NCBI GenBank assembly: GCA_037447605.1
Contig: CM074804.1
Coordinates: 3,552,515-3,616,514 of the forward strand
Length of the DNA stretch: 64,000 bases
Reading direction: 5' to 3'
DNA from: Zygnema circumcarinatum
Taxonomy: Eukaryota > Streptophyta > Zygnematophyceae > Zygnematales > Zygnemataceae
Below, one piece after another: positions 13,354 through 25,365 of the stretch. The notes under the pieces were generated by a model. The model was given only the letters and a program-made list of their open reading frames with translations. It ran no database searches and was not told where the DNA came from. Made by a program: the position numbers and the translations under genes. Numbering within the stretch: position 1 is the first letter of the stretch; each line of letters starts with the position of its first letter.

Positions 13354-16300
13354 ATGGCAGGAAGCACTTCGCAGCCGCTTCTAGGCGAGGCCGAGCGGCA
13401 GTGGAAGCCGAGACTATCCATGGAAGGCGCGCGGCTGGCGCTGCTTCTTGTAGCTGCGATGCTTGCCGCTTGCTTGGCGACTCTTGGAACCGTTCGCCTA
13501 CAGGGACCGCGCGTGCTGCGGATGGCGAGGCTGCGTTCTCAGGAAGAAGTTCGGAGTCATTTCCTCAGCGTCCCCTGCAACAGCAGCATAGCGAGCCATC
13601 TGTTCAACCTCACACAGGAACCACACTTGGCAGGGACGCCTGAGAACATGCGCACTGCAGACTACGTACTATCCAAGTTTCAGGTGCGCCGCATACTGAA
13701 TTTCAGGACGGGATAACTTGAGAAGTATCACGTGCATCGATCTGCATGTTCATTTGATGCTTTGTGCTTTCTCTCACGGGTTATAGCTGATGGCTAGATT
13801 GGGATAAGGCAGTAAAACTTCAAGAACCAGGCAAAGCTGCTGAGCACACGTGCGCATTGGACTCATATTAATCTGTTTGACGGCTCCAGTATTGGGGAGG
13901 TACCAGTTGTCGAACTTGTGAATAGATAGAGTAAGGCGCAAAGGCAGCTGAGTCGGGATCGGATCAGCTACCACTTGATTTTGATCTTAGTGGCGAAACG
14001 ATTTTTTGCTGCAATGCCGCTGACAGAGTAAATTCATTTCCTACGGACATGTCGACATTCCAAATTATGGTCTAAGTTTTAGCATAGGCCCAGGGTCAAT
14101 CGCGCCCATCGTGAAATGGGAGACGAGGGAATTCGTGAATTGAAGGATCACGAACCGGTGCTAATACGCTCTCCAAATGTGCTGTTGAGGGGAACTGAAA
14201 TTGACCATTTTGATAAGATCGCTTTTCTCAGATGAAGGTAGAACAGTGTTCCTCTGACCTTGTTGACCACCCATGAAGGGCCGTACAAGTATCTTCTTCG
14301 AGGACGTGCTTGAAGCCGATTTGTGACCCCCCGAAGCATTCACCACGTTTAGTTCGCCGAATGCTGAATGTCTACGATCGCGGATTCGCTTGGAATAATC
14401 AAAGGAGGAATGCAAGACTGGCCTTAGCTCAAACTGTGTATTTCCAGATTGAAAACCCTCTGTATCGAACAATGCGCTATCTGCGCAAGACACAAGTAAA
14501 TGATGCATTTATAAAAAGGAAACGTGCAGGAGCTCAAGAATCAAGCAACTCTTTTTAAATGCAAGCACTATTATGCGTGTCATTGTGATGGATTGCGCAG
14601 GAGTACGGACTTGAGGATGCCCACTTTGCTGACTATCCCGTGCTGCTCAGTTATCCTATTTCCACTTCCCTCTCCATGGAAGCACCGGTTAGACGCAACT
14701 TGAAGCACAGGGAGGGCGGCATCCCGGGGGACCCCTACAGCGCTAACGGCGGCGTCTCTGACCTCTTCCTCGCCTACTCGCCGAGTGGGAGTGTGACGGC
14801 GGAGGTAGTGTACGCCAACTACGGCAGAACAGCGGACTTTGCAACGCTGCAGGACCTCGGAGTTGACTGCACAGGAAAAATTATTTTGATGCGCTATGGG
14901 GAGATCTTCCGCGGTGATAAGGTGAGCAAACCAAACCCTCTTTGCAGACGCTATGGTTATGTAAATACAATGGGGATTTCGTTGAAAGCTGAAAGACATG
15001 GAAGGTGCGAGACATGGCAATGAAACAGTGAGAGTGTGGGCCTGCAGGTTGCAAACGCAGCCAAAGCTGCAGGAGCAGCTGCGATAATTTATTCTGATCC
15101 GGAAGACTCTGCGCCTGAAGGGACGAATGCGTCACATGTTTACCCACATCGCCAGTGGCTCCCTTCCTCGGGGGGGCAGCGAGGCACTATTTACGAAGGC
15201 TTAGGGGACCCAGAAACGCCCGGTTGGCCCTCCACCTTTGACGGGGAAAGGTTGTCGAGGGAAGCCGTGAAAGATGTGCTTCCAACGATTCCTGCAATGC
15301 CCATTTCTTATGCGGATGCCGAACCCATCCTGACGAGACTTGGAGGCCAAGTTGCGCCGCAATCCTGGTGGGGGGGCATTCGGAGAGAAGGGCACGGGCT
15401 AGGACCCGGCCCCGTGGTTCTCAATATGACCGTTGAGGTAGGATATCTGCCTCCCGTTGAAGATTGATGTTATGAAGATTGCTTTCCGCAGGCTGTAGAA
15501 TGCTCGGGGTGATTATTGCTGCAAGGGCTTTCGCCATCAGCGTTGACTCTTCGTGTTTGCATTCTGGATTGCAGATGGACACAGTTGTGCGGACCATCCG
15601 TAATGTGATCGCTTCAGTGGAGGGTTCGGAGGAGCCCGAAAGGTCTCTTTCCATCAGCCGCTCCCTCTTTCCCCAGGGATGCTGCTCGTTGTATTAGGCC
15701 GAAAAAGACACGGATAGCTGCTGCTTTTACTTAATGTTGCGCACATGCAGCGAACGATGCGTAGCATGGGGTGTCTGTTACTCTGCCTTAAGACTGCGTG
15801 CAAGTCGATGCAGGTATGTGGTGTTGGGCAACCACCGGGATGCGTGGGTGTTTGGAGCAGCGGACCCCAACAGCGGGACCTCCTGCATGCTGACAGTGAG
15901 CCCTCTCACAGCCCTCCCTCCTTGCTCTGCTTCTGGGAAGGCTGGGTGGGAGGTGGCTAAGCACTTAACAAGTGAGCTGCTGGCGGGAGGGATTCCGCAG
16001 CTGGCAGAGGGGTTGGGCCGACTGCTGCGCACGGGGTGGAGGCCGCGGCGGTCCATCATACTGTGCAGTTGGGACGCAGAGGAGTATGGGCTGGTAAGGG
16101 GCGCCATTGCAAGCCTTCAAAGATTGCAGGTTGTTCCAAGTTCAAAGTAGAAGAGGTCAGTGTGGAATTTGCAGGGAGTATCATTGCGGTGCTCTTCTCA
16201 CTTCACACAGACTTCGCGGAAGTGTCGTGGTTTCTCGATATGTTTGTGTGGGAGGACTGGGAACCCAAGCAAACGCACATGTAACAGCGACAGCAACGCG

Positions 16301-18550
16301 AAGGATACAGACGGACATAAAGTGCACGTGTCTGTCAGATTAAATAGTTCTTTCGAACGAGCAACAGTCCCACGGCTGACTCACCCCGTGTTAATCTCAA
16401 TTGCCGTGCTCTCTGTGGCCTCTTTCTCCTTCATACTCCTACACTCAGTGCAATGCCCTTACATATTGGCTTTCTCTCCTACTGCAGATCGGTTCTACAG
16501 AGTGGGTGGAGGCCAACGAGGACCTCCTCCACTCCCGGGCAGTGGCCTACGTCAACGTCGACGTGTCGGTCTCAGGGCCCGGCTTCTCCGCTTCCTCCAC
16601 ACCTCAGCTCGACCGCGTGCTCTGGGAAGTAGCCAAGGAGGTGCGCCCATCGCCTCCCACAGCTTACACGCAGCGCTCCATGCTTCCTGCAGTCCTCCCC
16701 TCCCTCTGGTGTGTCTCTGCTTGAGGGCTGTGCGGCTACCTCTGGTTGCAGGTGGCCGACCCTGACAGGGAGGGCCTCTCTGTCTACGACACGTGGCTGG
16801 AGTACAGTCAGCAAAGCCTGCCCGGCAGCAGCAACCCGCAGGTATTTTCTACTGCTTTGCAAGGCTGACAGAGTCTTTGGAAGTTGTGGAGAAGGAGACG
16901 CACTTCCTGTTGTATCAGACCTTCGCGATCTGCTGTGGTGACGATTTGACTAAGGTTGCTGGAAAGCGAGAGGGATGCAGTTGGGTCGCTTGGGTGGAGG
17001 CGGTAGTGACTTCGCTCCTTTCCTTCAGCACATTGGTGTGCCGGCAGTTGATATGGAATACGGAGATCAGCTGGCTCACCGTAAACCCTCTCTCTCCCTC
17101 AGATTGTCTGCTGACCTCCTGAACTGGCATGCATGCAGTATTGTTGAGAATATAATCGAGAAGATAATGAATGTCTGTGTGAAGTGGTGTCTAATTGAAG
17201 GTCTGTTGCGCCCTTGATAGAGCCATCACGGACCTGCATTGGTTGGCTGTTTGTGTGTGTGCAGAATATGCGGTGTACCATTCTGTGTATGACAATTACA
17301 ACTGGATGAGCACGTTTGGCGACCCAGGATTCCACCGCCACGTGGCCTGCACCCAAGTTTGGGGTCTGCTAGTGCTGCGCCTTGCGGATGATGCGCTGCT
17401 GCCCTTTGACTATGGGCACTATGCGCAGGAGCTGGCGGTGAGAACAAGAGAGCACTTTTCCAGATCGTCAGCAAGACCGTATTGGCTTTATTCATGAAGT
17501 GGTGTTCAATCGAAAATGGAGGTTCACTTCAAGTAATGCAAACCCTCAGATAAATGTCTTGGGTCAAAACTTTGTAAAGTTTCATGAGGGAGACAAGCTG
17601 TGTGTGATATTGCTGTTTAGTGGTTTAGCAGATGGTCTGTTATTAGTGTCACTCTGAATTCCTGTGCAGACATGCTAGAGGCTGTTGGCTTCATAGCCTC
17701 ACTTCTCTCGCAACAATTCAGATGTTCTATCGCCAGCTGCATGCCAAAACTCATCCTCATTCCCATGGTGAATAACTTCTGCAGGGCTATGCCGCGAGTC
17801 TGCAAGACTCCGTGGTCCGAGTCCTCCAGGAAACGAATGCTCCTGCAAATGCAGTTTCTGTCTCCCCCCTTTTCGTAGCCGTCGGCCGTTTTGTGGAGGT
17901 CTCTGGCCAGCTCCGGACGCAGCTCCAGGTAGACCATTCGTTCCTCCAGCACCGAGCTGCAACCTGAAAGCTAAAACCTCTCGCAGAAGAGGAAGCGCTG
18001 GCTATATCTGACGAGCGATCAAACGGGGGAAATTCTACTTTCCGTGCTTCCGTTCTGCCTCTCTTCCAGGCCCTCCAGAAGCAGCTCCTCCTTTTTGGCA
18101 GCAGCGGCCCACAGCCCGTCCAACAGGCCCTGCTGTCTGTGAACGAGCGCATGCTGCTTGCAGAGCGGGCCATGCTCGACCCTGAAGGCTTGGGAGGAAC
18201 CCGCTCTTGGTACCGCCACTTGGTCAGCCTCCACAGCCAGACCTCCTCATAATAATCATGTCCTTTTTTATATTCGGGTTTCTAGAGGGGTCCATTGACT
18301 TCTGTGCCAGCCAAACATTAGGTCATTTGCTTCGTCTTCCTGGATACCAAAAGAGATTCGTGACCACCTGCAGGTGTATGCGCCAGCCTTGGATGACAAC
18401 TATGGCTCCGTAGCCTTTCCTGCCATAGTGGAGGCCCTTGCGGGCTTGGGCCATGCCGGCCATGGCGCTGCCCGTCTGCAGCACGAGATATTCCGTGCAG
18501 CTCGTGCAGTAGACCGCTCTGCTGCTGTCCTCCGGGGAGCGCTGGTTTGA
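13354..18550 (+). CDS. Glutamate carboxypeptidase II / AMP1-like M28B metallopeptidase
   Basis: Type II membrane zinc peptidase of the NAALADase family. The plant member ALTERED MERISTEM PROGRAM 1 works at the endoplasmic reticulum and affects cytokinin level, meristem size and miRNA-dependent translation. Thirteen exons join in phase: 13354-13683, 14601-14921, 15048-15437, 15575-15642, 15814-15895, 16001-16093, 16488-16640, 16752-16841, 16981-17080, 17265-17437, 17785-17928, 18070-18222 and 18374-18550, about 757 residues. After a short cytoplasmic tail there is one membrane segment ([19 protein letters not shown]). A PA insert follows, then the peptidase core. The zinc ligands are all present: [21 protein letters not shown] (with the catalytic Glu), YVNVD and VYHSVYD. 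A helical dimerisation domain closes the protein. The ninth exon's donor (17080) is the least certain junction. The 3' flank runs straight into an inverted-repeat complex at 18751. Confidence 0.92.
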
Positions 18551-18750
18551 GCCCGCCCGCGGGTGCCGGCAGGCAGTCCCTCCTCCCTTCTGAATGAGAA
18601 CGGATGTGATTGGGCTTCATGCTGCAAGTTCGCCTGAAGCGCAGGCTCGAGAGAATGAGGTGGGACGTGCTCCTTTTGCTTATTGTAGAAATCTGATTAG
18701 AGAGTGAGGTGTAGGCAGTCAGAATAGAGAAGGAGAGAAGAGGGAAGTGA

Positions 18751-18975
18751 GCAGGCGCAGAGGGCGGTAAAAGTGCGGCGTAGCTTTGGTGCAACTGTCG
18801 TGCAGGCTGTTCCTTGATTAGGGTCGGCACATGTTCGCCAGCTGCCAAGCCTGTGGCCGCGTAGCGACTTGTCGGTGCTGACCTCGCAGGAAAGATGTAA
18901 ATATCGGAGGCCGATGCATAGCGAGCAAGAGGAGTCTCGGCACGGATGACCTTTTAAGGATGTGAAAGGTCATTA
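18751..18975 (+). repeat. Left arm of a long inverted repeat
   Basis: About 225 bases here reappear in reverse complement at 19563-19788 and 20208-20240 with high but imperfect identity. The innermost block reads aggatgtgaaaggtcatt on this side and its exact complement at 19563. The right arm has a 22-base extra segment near 19628 and is split by an hAT MITE. The arms code for nothing I recognise. Between 18551 and 18750 there is only AMP1 3' flank. Confidence 0.8.
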
Positions 18976-19562
18976 TTTTTTTTTTTTTTTTTCCAAAATA
19001 GCTTCAAACCCCAAACTCTGAACCCCAAAAAGTGGTATTCGCTGTTTCCTGTTTGGTGTTTTGTGCGCAAAGGTAGGGGGACAGGGAAGGGATAAGGGTG
19101 GGGAAGGGAGGGGATAAGGGAAGGGAAGGGAAAGGGGAAAGGGAAGGGAAGGAAAGGGAGAAGGGAAGGGGAGGGGAAGCGATAAGGGAGGGGGATGGAA
19201 GTGAGACGGGAAGGGAAGGGATAAGGGAAAGGAAGGGGAGGGACAAGGGGAGGGAGTGAAAGGGACGGGATAAGGGGGCGAAGGAGGAGGAAGAAGGAAA
19301 GGAAGGGAAGGGAAAGGATCAGGCAAGAAAAGGGAAGGAAGAAGGGAAAGGAAAAGGGAAGGAAGGGAAGGGAAAAAACAGCAGAAAATAGGGCAGAAAA
19401 GGCTGAATCAATGCAAATGACAAAACAGAAGAAGAACAAGGACGAAAACACACAAAGATGAGACACAATGAGCAGCGCAACTCAACACGACAAGCGACGC
19501 CAGAAAATGTCAAAAGCAGAGCGAAAAACGGGAGACCGCTTTTTTTGGAAAAAAGAAGGTAC
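18976..19562. repeat. Purine-rich spacer between the inverted-repeat arms
   Basis: After an A/T tract (18970-18993), 19070-19375 consists of degenerate GGGA/GGAA repeats such as gggaaggg on the plus strand. The long Pro/Ser/Phe frames on the opposite strand are products of this simple sequence and not genes. Strings of G-triplets and G-quartets could fold as G-quadruplex or triplex DNA; that is inference. Confidence 0.75.
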
Positions 19563-20240
19563 AATGACCTTTCACATCCTTAAAAGGTCATCCGTGCCGA
19601 GACTCCTCTTGCTCGCTATGCATCGGCCTCGCCCCGCTTCGCTCTGCACACTCCGATATTTACAACTTTCCTGCGAGGTCGGTACCAACAATTCGCTACG
19701 CGGCCACAGGCTTGGCGGCTGGTGAACAGGCGCCGGCTCTAACCAACAAACAGCCTGCACGACAGTTGCACCAAAGCTACGCCGCTAGGGTTGGGGGCAC
19801 GGTCCCCCTCCGACCCGTGCCCAGGGGCACGTGCCAAGGGGGGGGGGCCATGCCCCTTTTTCGTGCCCCGTGACGTGACTGCATTGAGCAATTCAAATCG
19901 GCCCAAAAAAGAATATAATATTTTAAAAACGGTACGAATGAAGGTACGAAAAGTACAGATGAATGTACTAAACGTACGAATCAAGGTACAAATGTACGAA
20001 AAAATGAAAAGTTGGACGGTACTCAACACAACAATCGTCACCGGCCCGGGCCCGGTCGTACGAGGTAAGCGTCACGTGACAGGGGGCACGGGGGGGCACG
20101 AAATATATGGGGAAATTTTTTGGAGGCGTGCCCCGGGCACGGACGGTCAAAAATGGGGGGCATGCCCCCCCCCCGGGCATGCCCGTGCCCCCGTGCCCCC
20201 AACCCTATACGCCGCGCTTCTACCGCCCTCTGCGCCTGCT
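19563..20240 (-). repeat. Right arm of the long inverted repeat, split by an hAT MITE
   Basis: Reverse complement of 18751-18975, including the shared boundary text gcaggcgcagagggcggt. The arm is interrupted at 19786-20207 by a MITE and has a 22-base insertion (gccccgcttcgctctgcacact, around 19630). It directly adjoins an inverted copy of the LU7TM gene 5' end starting about 20250. Confidence 0.8.
19786..20207. mobile_element. hAT-like MITE with perfect 8-bp target duplication
   Basis: A 422-bp element has 17-bp perfect terminal inverted repeats, TAGGGTTGGGGGCACGG and its complement, and is flanked by the identical 8-mer TACGCCGC (19778-19785 and 20208-20215). The empty site can be read in the other arm of the inverted repeat, confirming insertion. 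The centre has repeated GTACGAA motifs (19931-19999). There is no transposase. Eight-base duplication with a YAGGG end is characteristic of the hAT superfamily. Confidence 0.88.
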
Positions 20241-20249
20241 AAGTACGTG

Positions 20250-20512
20250 CCTATGTAAGTCCGATCCTAATTACTTCTCTCAACTTGGAACTCCTTGATG
20301 CCTGCCGCCGCTCCTCCGGCAGCGGCTAAAACCAGCACCACCAGGAGTCCATTCCCCTATGCTGCGCTGCAGCCCGGAGACCGCCATGGCTTGCCTTAGC
20401 TTATCCCCTGGCCATCCCCGCCCAAGCTTTGAGAACACTCTCCAGCAGACGCCCTCCCTCCTGCGACGCTCCCTCCGACCGCGTTTGCCCGCCCGGCCGC
20501 CCGCCCGAACGG
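20250..20512 (-). pseudogene. Inverted, truncated copy of the LU7TM gene 5' end
   Basis: The minus strand matches the plus-strand segment 25250-25500, which is the 5' flank and first ~45 codons of the LU7TM gene, with a few per cent substitutions. The copied start context (ATGGCGGTCTCCGG) is retained, but one extra G in the ATAGGGG run (near 20357) shifts the frame after about ten codons, and the copy ends inside codon ~45. It cannot encode the protein. It abuts the right arm of the inverted repeat. Confidence 0.85.
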
Positions 20513-21142
20513 TACTGACTTTCACGTTCATGCCAAATCGTGGTTGCGATACGACTGATGGTTCTGAACGATCAGTGAAAGGCCAGGGAGGAGGTGGCAT
20601 TGATCTCACGATGGCGATGCCATCAAATGTACATGGACAAAATCATCAGTGAAAGACTACTGTTGGACGACACTTCTGTACATCCCTTGCATCCTCGAAG
20701 TAAGGGACAATGCAGGTTCAAAGCTTCCCATAAACCATTTCAATGATATGGACAAATTTGAATAACAACTGGTCTCTCTGGTCATCATCATTATTCTGAC
20801 CGTCAATGTAGCCCAGTCACCAGCGTCATGGCATATTGTTTGCTATATTTGCCAAGTGTAACAAAGTGAATTATTGGATTCAGCGGCACAATCTTCGCAA
20901 GCCCATTGGTACCATATTCTTATTCTAAACCTCTCTAGTCTCCCACCACAGCAAAATAGTCCCAATAGAATCAAATCATAGGCTCACATGTCATATTTTT
21001 TACTTAGTCCAACTGATTTGAGTGGACAGAAACTTTGTTACATTGACACAGTTCACTTGCGGATCACAAGAGTCTGCAATTCGAGAGCAACTTGAGCTAT
21101 ATCGCTTACAAATGTCGCACTTCAAATTCTCCGGCAGCAGCC
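20513..21142. other. Intergenic, no feature seen
   Basis: Ordinary AT-richer sequence between the pseudogene fragment and the 3' end of cyclin L. I see no gene, repeat or structured RNA here. Confidence 0.5.
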
Positions 21143-24100
21143 CTAACTCCTATTGCTGCGATCGTATGGATGATAGCGGAGGTTCCGTTCCTTCCCCCGC
21201 ATACTGTGTGAAGAACCATCCCGATCGCGGTCTGCATCACACATCCAGGGCAATCTTTCACACGAAATAATCAACATGCCGATCACAAATTATCCGCACA
21301 TTTCAATTGTGCGGATAACTAAACATACTAAAAACACTAAAAAAAACACTAAGGCTAAAAACATAGCACGTCAAAATCCAGGGGCCCAAATACCAAATAC
21401 CTTTACAGGACTAGATCGGCTTGCTTTAGACAGATCGGAGCAAGCAAATGCTATAGCTTCCAAACCAGTTTGCATACAAAAGGCATCACCGGAGGCAAAA
21501 GAAAATCGCAGCATGTTCCTCACCTCGTGACGAGCTGTGGTGCCTCTTATCGTAACGACCTGACATCATAGACACGACATACCTTCTGTCAGCTGCATAG
21601 TCCAGCTTACAGACACAAATAAGCTGATTGGAGCTAACTCTACACAGGACTTGGGCATCTACCTAAGATCACTTTCTGTCACTTTCCCCAAAGAAAGCTC
21701 AGAATGCACAGGGGACAGGCCACTCACCAACATCTCGCGGCCTGTCCCGGTCCCTATCCCGATGTTCACGATCCTTACTCCTTTCCTTGTCTCTTTGCTC
21801 GCGGCTTCGACCATGTTCTCTATCACCATCGCGCTGTTGCTCTGTGTCTCCTGCCCTCCCTTTCTCTCGGCTCTCCTTCTCTTTAGGACCCTTTTCTATC
21901 TCCTTGCTCTGTCCTTGCACCGTTCCTGCCACTTCCTCTACATCTCTCTCAGGTGCCAAACTGGTCTTCGTCATCTCCTCTTCAATAATTTCAGTTGCAG
22001 CGGTGAATGGATCCCTCTTAGGTTCAAATGAAGCACCGTCTTTTGCAGGCTCTTCTGTTTCCTTCCCGCCCTGTGGAGCTGTATCTTTCTCCGGCTGGGG
22101 GGCCCCTCCCGGGCCATCTGCTGCTGGTTGTGGAGGTGCGTGATGACCATTAGCTGCTGTTTTGGTTGTGTCTCCGATTACCTGAAGACACCAAGCAGAA
22201 AATCGCCACACTTAAAACCACCATTGGAGAGACAGTCCTTTTCCACGATACATCCAGTGATCCTTACCTTCACACAACTCCCTAATCACCAAGACTCGTG
22301 TGTCCCTGAGGGGCAGCATTCATTTATAGTGCAGCTCGGCAAAACAGCCCGCCGCTAGGCATTCCTTAAGTGACAACTAAATGGTTCTTTTGACCTTGTG
22401 GAGGGACTGCCTAACAGTGCAGAAAGACAGCTCACGTTCCTTCACTTAGATATCACTACTTACAAATACGCTACTTTACAAAACAAGCACTGACACTACC
22501 ACACTTTTCACAAATAGTAAGTGAACCTTAACACCCCTAAAAGTTGCAAAAACTACATTGTTAAGGTGCCAGTACGATCCAGGCCATATGTACATAAATC
22601 GGAATGATTCTGCAACCTGTCTTGGGTACAGATTTCAGTAAATATTAGCGGAAACACGTAACTCATGCAAACTTCCACCTACAGTACCACTTCCATATTC
22701 TGATACCACAAAGACAATAATGAGCTTCCGTTAATCTAGCTTCAAAGGTTAGACCTCCAATACTTTTCCACAAATGGACTCACCGGGAGGTCTGAGGGTG
22801 GCTCCCAGGCGCGAGTGGACAACACAAAGGACTTAGTGTCTTTGCCAACCTCCACATACCGCGGCTTAGGTTGCTGATAAAGCTCTGCCAGCACATAGCA
22901 CACTTCGTCTAAGTCCGATTTTTCAGCATCAAAGGCCAACCACCAAGGTGGATTCTCCGGAAGCGGAATGCGAGCACGCCGGGCTGCAGCATAAATGACA
23001 CCGCAAGCAACCACCTCACTCCTGAAACGGACGCAGAGCGTAGTCCGCAAGCTGCACACATCCATCTTGAACTTAGATTCAAATTCCAAGGCATGCAATA
23101 ATCCATGACTTCCTGATGACGACATCGTACTGAATTTCCGGGTAAAATATTTTAGAGGAAACCCCAAAAGCATTATTTTAAATAATATTCGCACCAGCAG
23201 CATGCAAAAAGGTTTTCTCCGATGATGATGCGGCAACACCCTTTTCATTGCAGAAACCTCCTCCAAACGTCACATAAGCTGCTAATGCACGTCAAAAGAA
23301 AGAATTTGACTTTTCCTTTTCTCCTCCAGTATTGACCGCTTTAGGAGAAAAAATCAGGAACGAATGGAAACATGAGTATACCAGACAGGACACCTTGCAC
23401 CTTGTGGGTTAAGGGATGCACACTAGTGACGTTGTTTCTCCGAGCTGTTTCATTCTTGAATCCCACAGCTCCAGTTCACCGAGTTGGTTTGCAGATAGCT
23501 CAATAATAGCTACCAGTTATGGTAAAAAATCTAGGAGAATAGTCAGAAGTTTGAATTGCTTCCAGATAGCAGGACGACTTTGCTGTTCATTTCATTAGCC
23601 AACTTTCAAGATTGGCAGTGGAATCAAACCATTGCTGAAGTAATTATCGAGAGCTGTATCATCCAAGCATAGACATTTTTTTTTTAAATCCATTACTTCA
23701 AAAAATAATCGTGGTAATTACTCGTAGAAATTAGCCATGTTAACGAGATCACCAGGCATACAAGCCTCGTTCGGACGTCTTCCATTAGCTTTAACGTCAT
23801 TGAACATGCCTCAACATGATATCACACACATGTAAAAAATGTACCTGTCATTTGCAAGGTTCCATGCCTCCTGCTTCACATTACTGTCGCCAAGGTCCAG
23901 CATTTCAAGGTAAAACAAGATGAACTTATGCGGGTGCTCCACATGGCAGACAAATCCCATCTCCTTGAGCAAGTGCCTTTCTGTCCTGATGAGATCAGTT
24001 TTCATCTCCTCGTATTGCTGCGACAAAACCGACAAGTCAAGCTTATCGAGCGTAAGCAATTGAACACAGATCATGCAACATAATCTTGTCTCGTTTTGCT

Positions 24101-24912
24101 CTGACGTTTCACATAAATAAGTCAACAACCTACGCGAAAACGTTTCCATAATGATTGAAATAACGTGACACAACAGTTCAACAGCAAACTTATTCAGCGC
24201 CTAACTTCCAACCGCAGTCTTTCCTCTTCCACGTACTTTAGAAAGGGGCTCCAGAGGCTCCAAGGACAAGCCCTGACGCCGCTGATCAATACGATTGAAA
24301 ACATTCACGACGTCTCGAATCTTTTTGGGATTTTCCTCCAATTTAGCAGCAAGCCATAAACAGCTGGCGGCGACTCTCTGCAAGACACAGTGACACATAA
24401 ATAATCAGAATATAGACCTAGATTGGGAAAGGCAATGTCAAAGGGGGCTGCTGGCTTTCAAGAAATATGTCGCAAGGAAGCATTACTTTGCAGTTAAAAC
24501 GGGCGAAAGACTTCTTGCAGAAGAAACGTTGAAACAGCACCTGTCCAGTTGCCATGACTGCTTGAGGCCTGCCAACCATAACACAAGGGGAGATAAAACC
24601 ATGTTGCAGATTGCAAGAAGCAAATTTATTACACTGAATTACTTTCCACCACCGGGCCTGCTCGCACAGAATATCAAGGCAAAGCATTGGCTCACAGCAC
24701 GTTCAATTAGCAATTGAAAGCTGAAAGTCCAATTGGCCATGTCTAGCTACTGAAACGTACAGCCTCAACAAGATTCCGGCCTCCTGTATGAGCTCGCAGC
24801 CGTAGACTCGCAGGGTGACTTCAGTCTTCTCATCCACATCATCCTTTCTGCTAGGCGAATTCAAGAGCTGCTCATAAGTCAAGTAAAAGGAATCAATTGC
24901 TGTGTATATCAT
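21143..24912 (-). CDS. Cyclin L (arginine-rich cyclin, CDK11 partner type)
   Basis: Nuclear cyclin that partners CDK11/CDKG-type kinases and controls pre-mRNA splicing; plant versions affect alternative splicing and stress tolerance. Eight exons join in phase: 24912-24761, 24568-24487, 24377-24237, 24017-23845, 23051-22784, 22181-21728, 21559-21524 and 21231-21143, about 464 residues. The first cyclin fold shows GCELIQEAGILLRL, QAVMATGQVLFQRF and ASCLWLAAKLEENPKKIRDV. The second shows RTERHLLKEMGFVCHVEHPH, SEVVACGVIYAAARR and PLPENPPWW. The tail is charged and Arg/Asp/Ser-rich (DREHRDRDRDRP, RYDKRHHSSS), like an RS domain but dominated by Arg-Asp/Glu. The start is set by the conserved opening MIYTAIDSFYLTYEQL. 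It is divergent from the LU7TM gene across 453 bases that carry telomere-like repeats. Confidence 0.93.
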
Positions 24913-24974
24913 TGCGCCTGATGAACTTAATGCGAGCAGAATGCAGCCTGCGACCCTCTCCCTCACTTCAGGAC

Positions 24975-24993
24975 ACTAACCCTAACCCTAACC
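24975..24993 (+). repeat. Telomere-like CCCTAA tract in the cyclin L / LU7TM promoter
   Basis: Three contiguous CCCTAA-type units (TTAGGG on the other strand) stand 63 bases upstream of the cyclin L start codon. Short telomere-like motifs near transcription starts are known regulatory elements in plant promoters, mostly as AAACCCTAA. Confidence 0.7.
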
Positions 24994-25042
24994 TTCTACG
25001 GGCCAGTTCAAGTCTTTCAATGCTGTAGCAGGCAGTGCTTCG

Positions 25043-25071
25043 AACCCTGACCCTAACCCTAACCCTAACCC
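25043..25071 (+). repeat. Second telomere-like CCCTAA tract in the same promoter
   Basis: Nearly five units, one degenerate (CCCTGA), lie about 300 bases upstream of the LU7TM start and 130 bases upstream of cyclin L. Both tracts have the same orientation. They are far too short to be a telomere; a regulatory or repaired-break origin is possible. Confidence 0.7.
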
Positions 25072-25365
25072 AGCTCCTCTTCAAACGAAGCATGTCTGTG
25101 CTCCAGTTCTGTCTGCGCTGCAGCGGCAGTTACGGGTCGCACGCGCTCTCTTTGTTCCTGCGACTGCGCCGTTGGGCGAACGGTCATGGAGCCTCTGCCT
25201 GCCTGCCAGTCCCCGCGCGGCGCGAGGCTAAAAGCTACAGCGCGCACCGATCGGGCGGGCGGAGAGAGGGGGGGAGGGAGGTAGCGTCGCAGGAGGGAGG
25301 GCGTCTGCTGGAGAGCGTTCTCGGAGCTTGGGCGGGGATGGCCAGGGAATAAGCTAAAGCAAGCC

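Noticed and set aside
18954-19466. Pro/Ser/Phe-rich 'protein' on the minus strand
   Set aside because: Translation of degenerate GGGA repeats; no start context or family.
24975-25071. True telomere or chromosome end
   Set aside because: Only a few repeat units, flanked on both sides by functional divergent genes.
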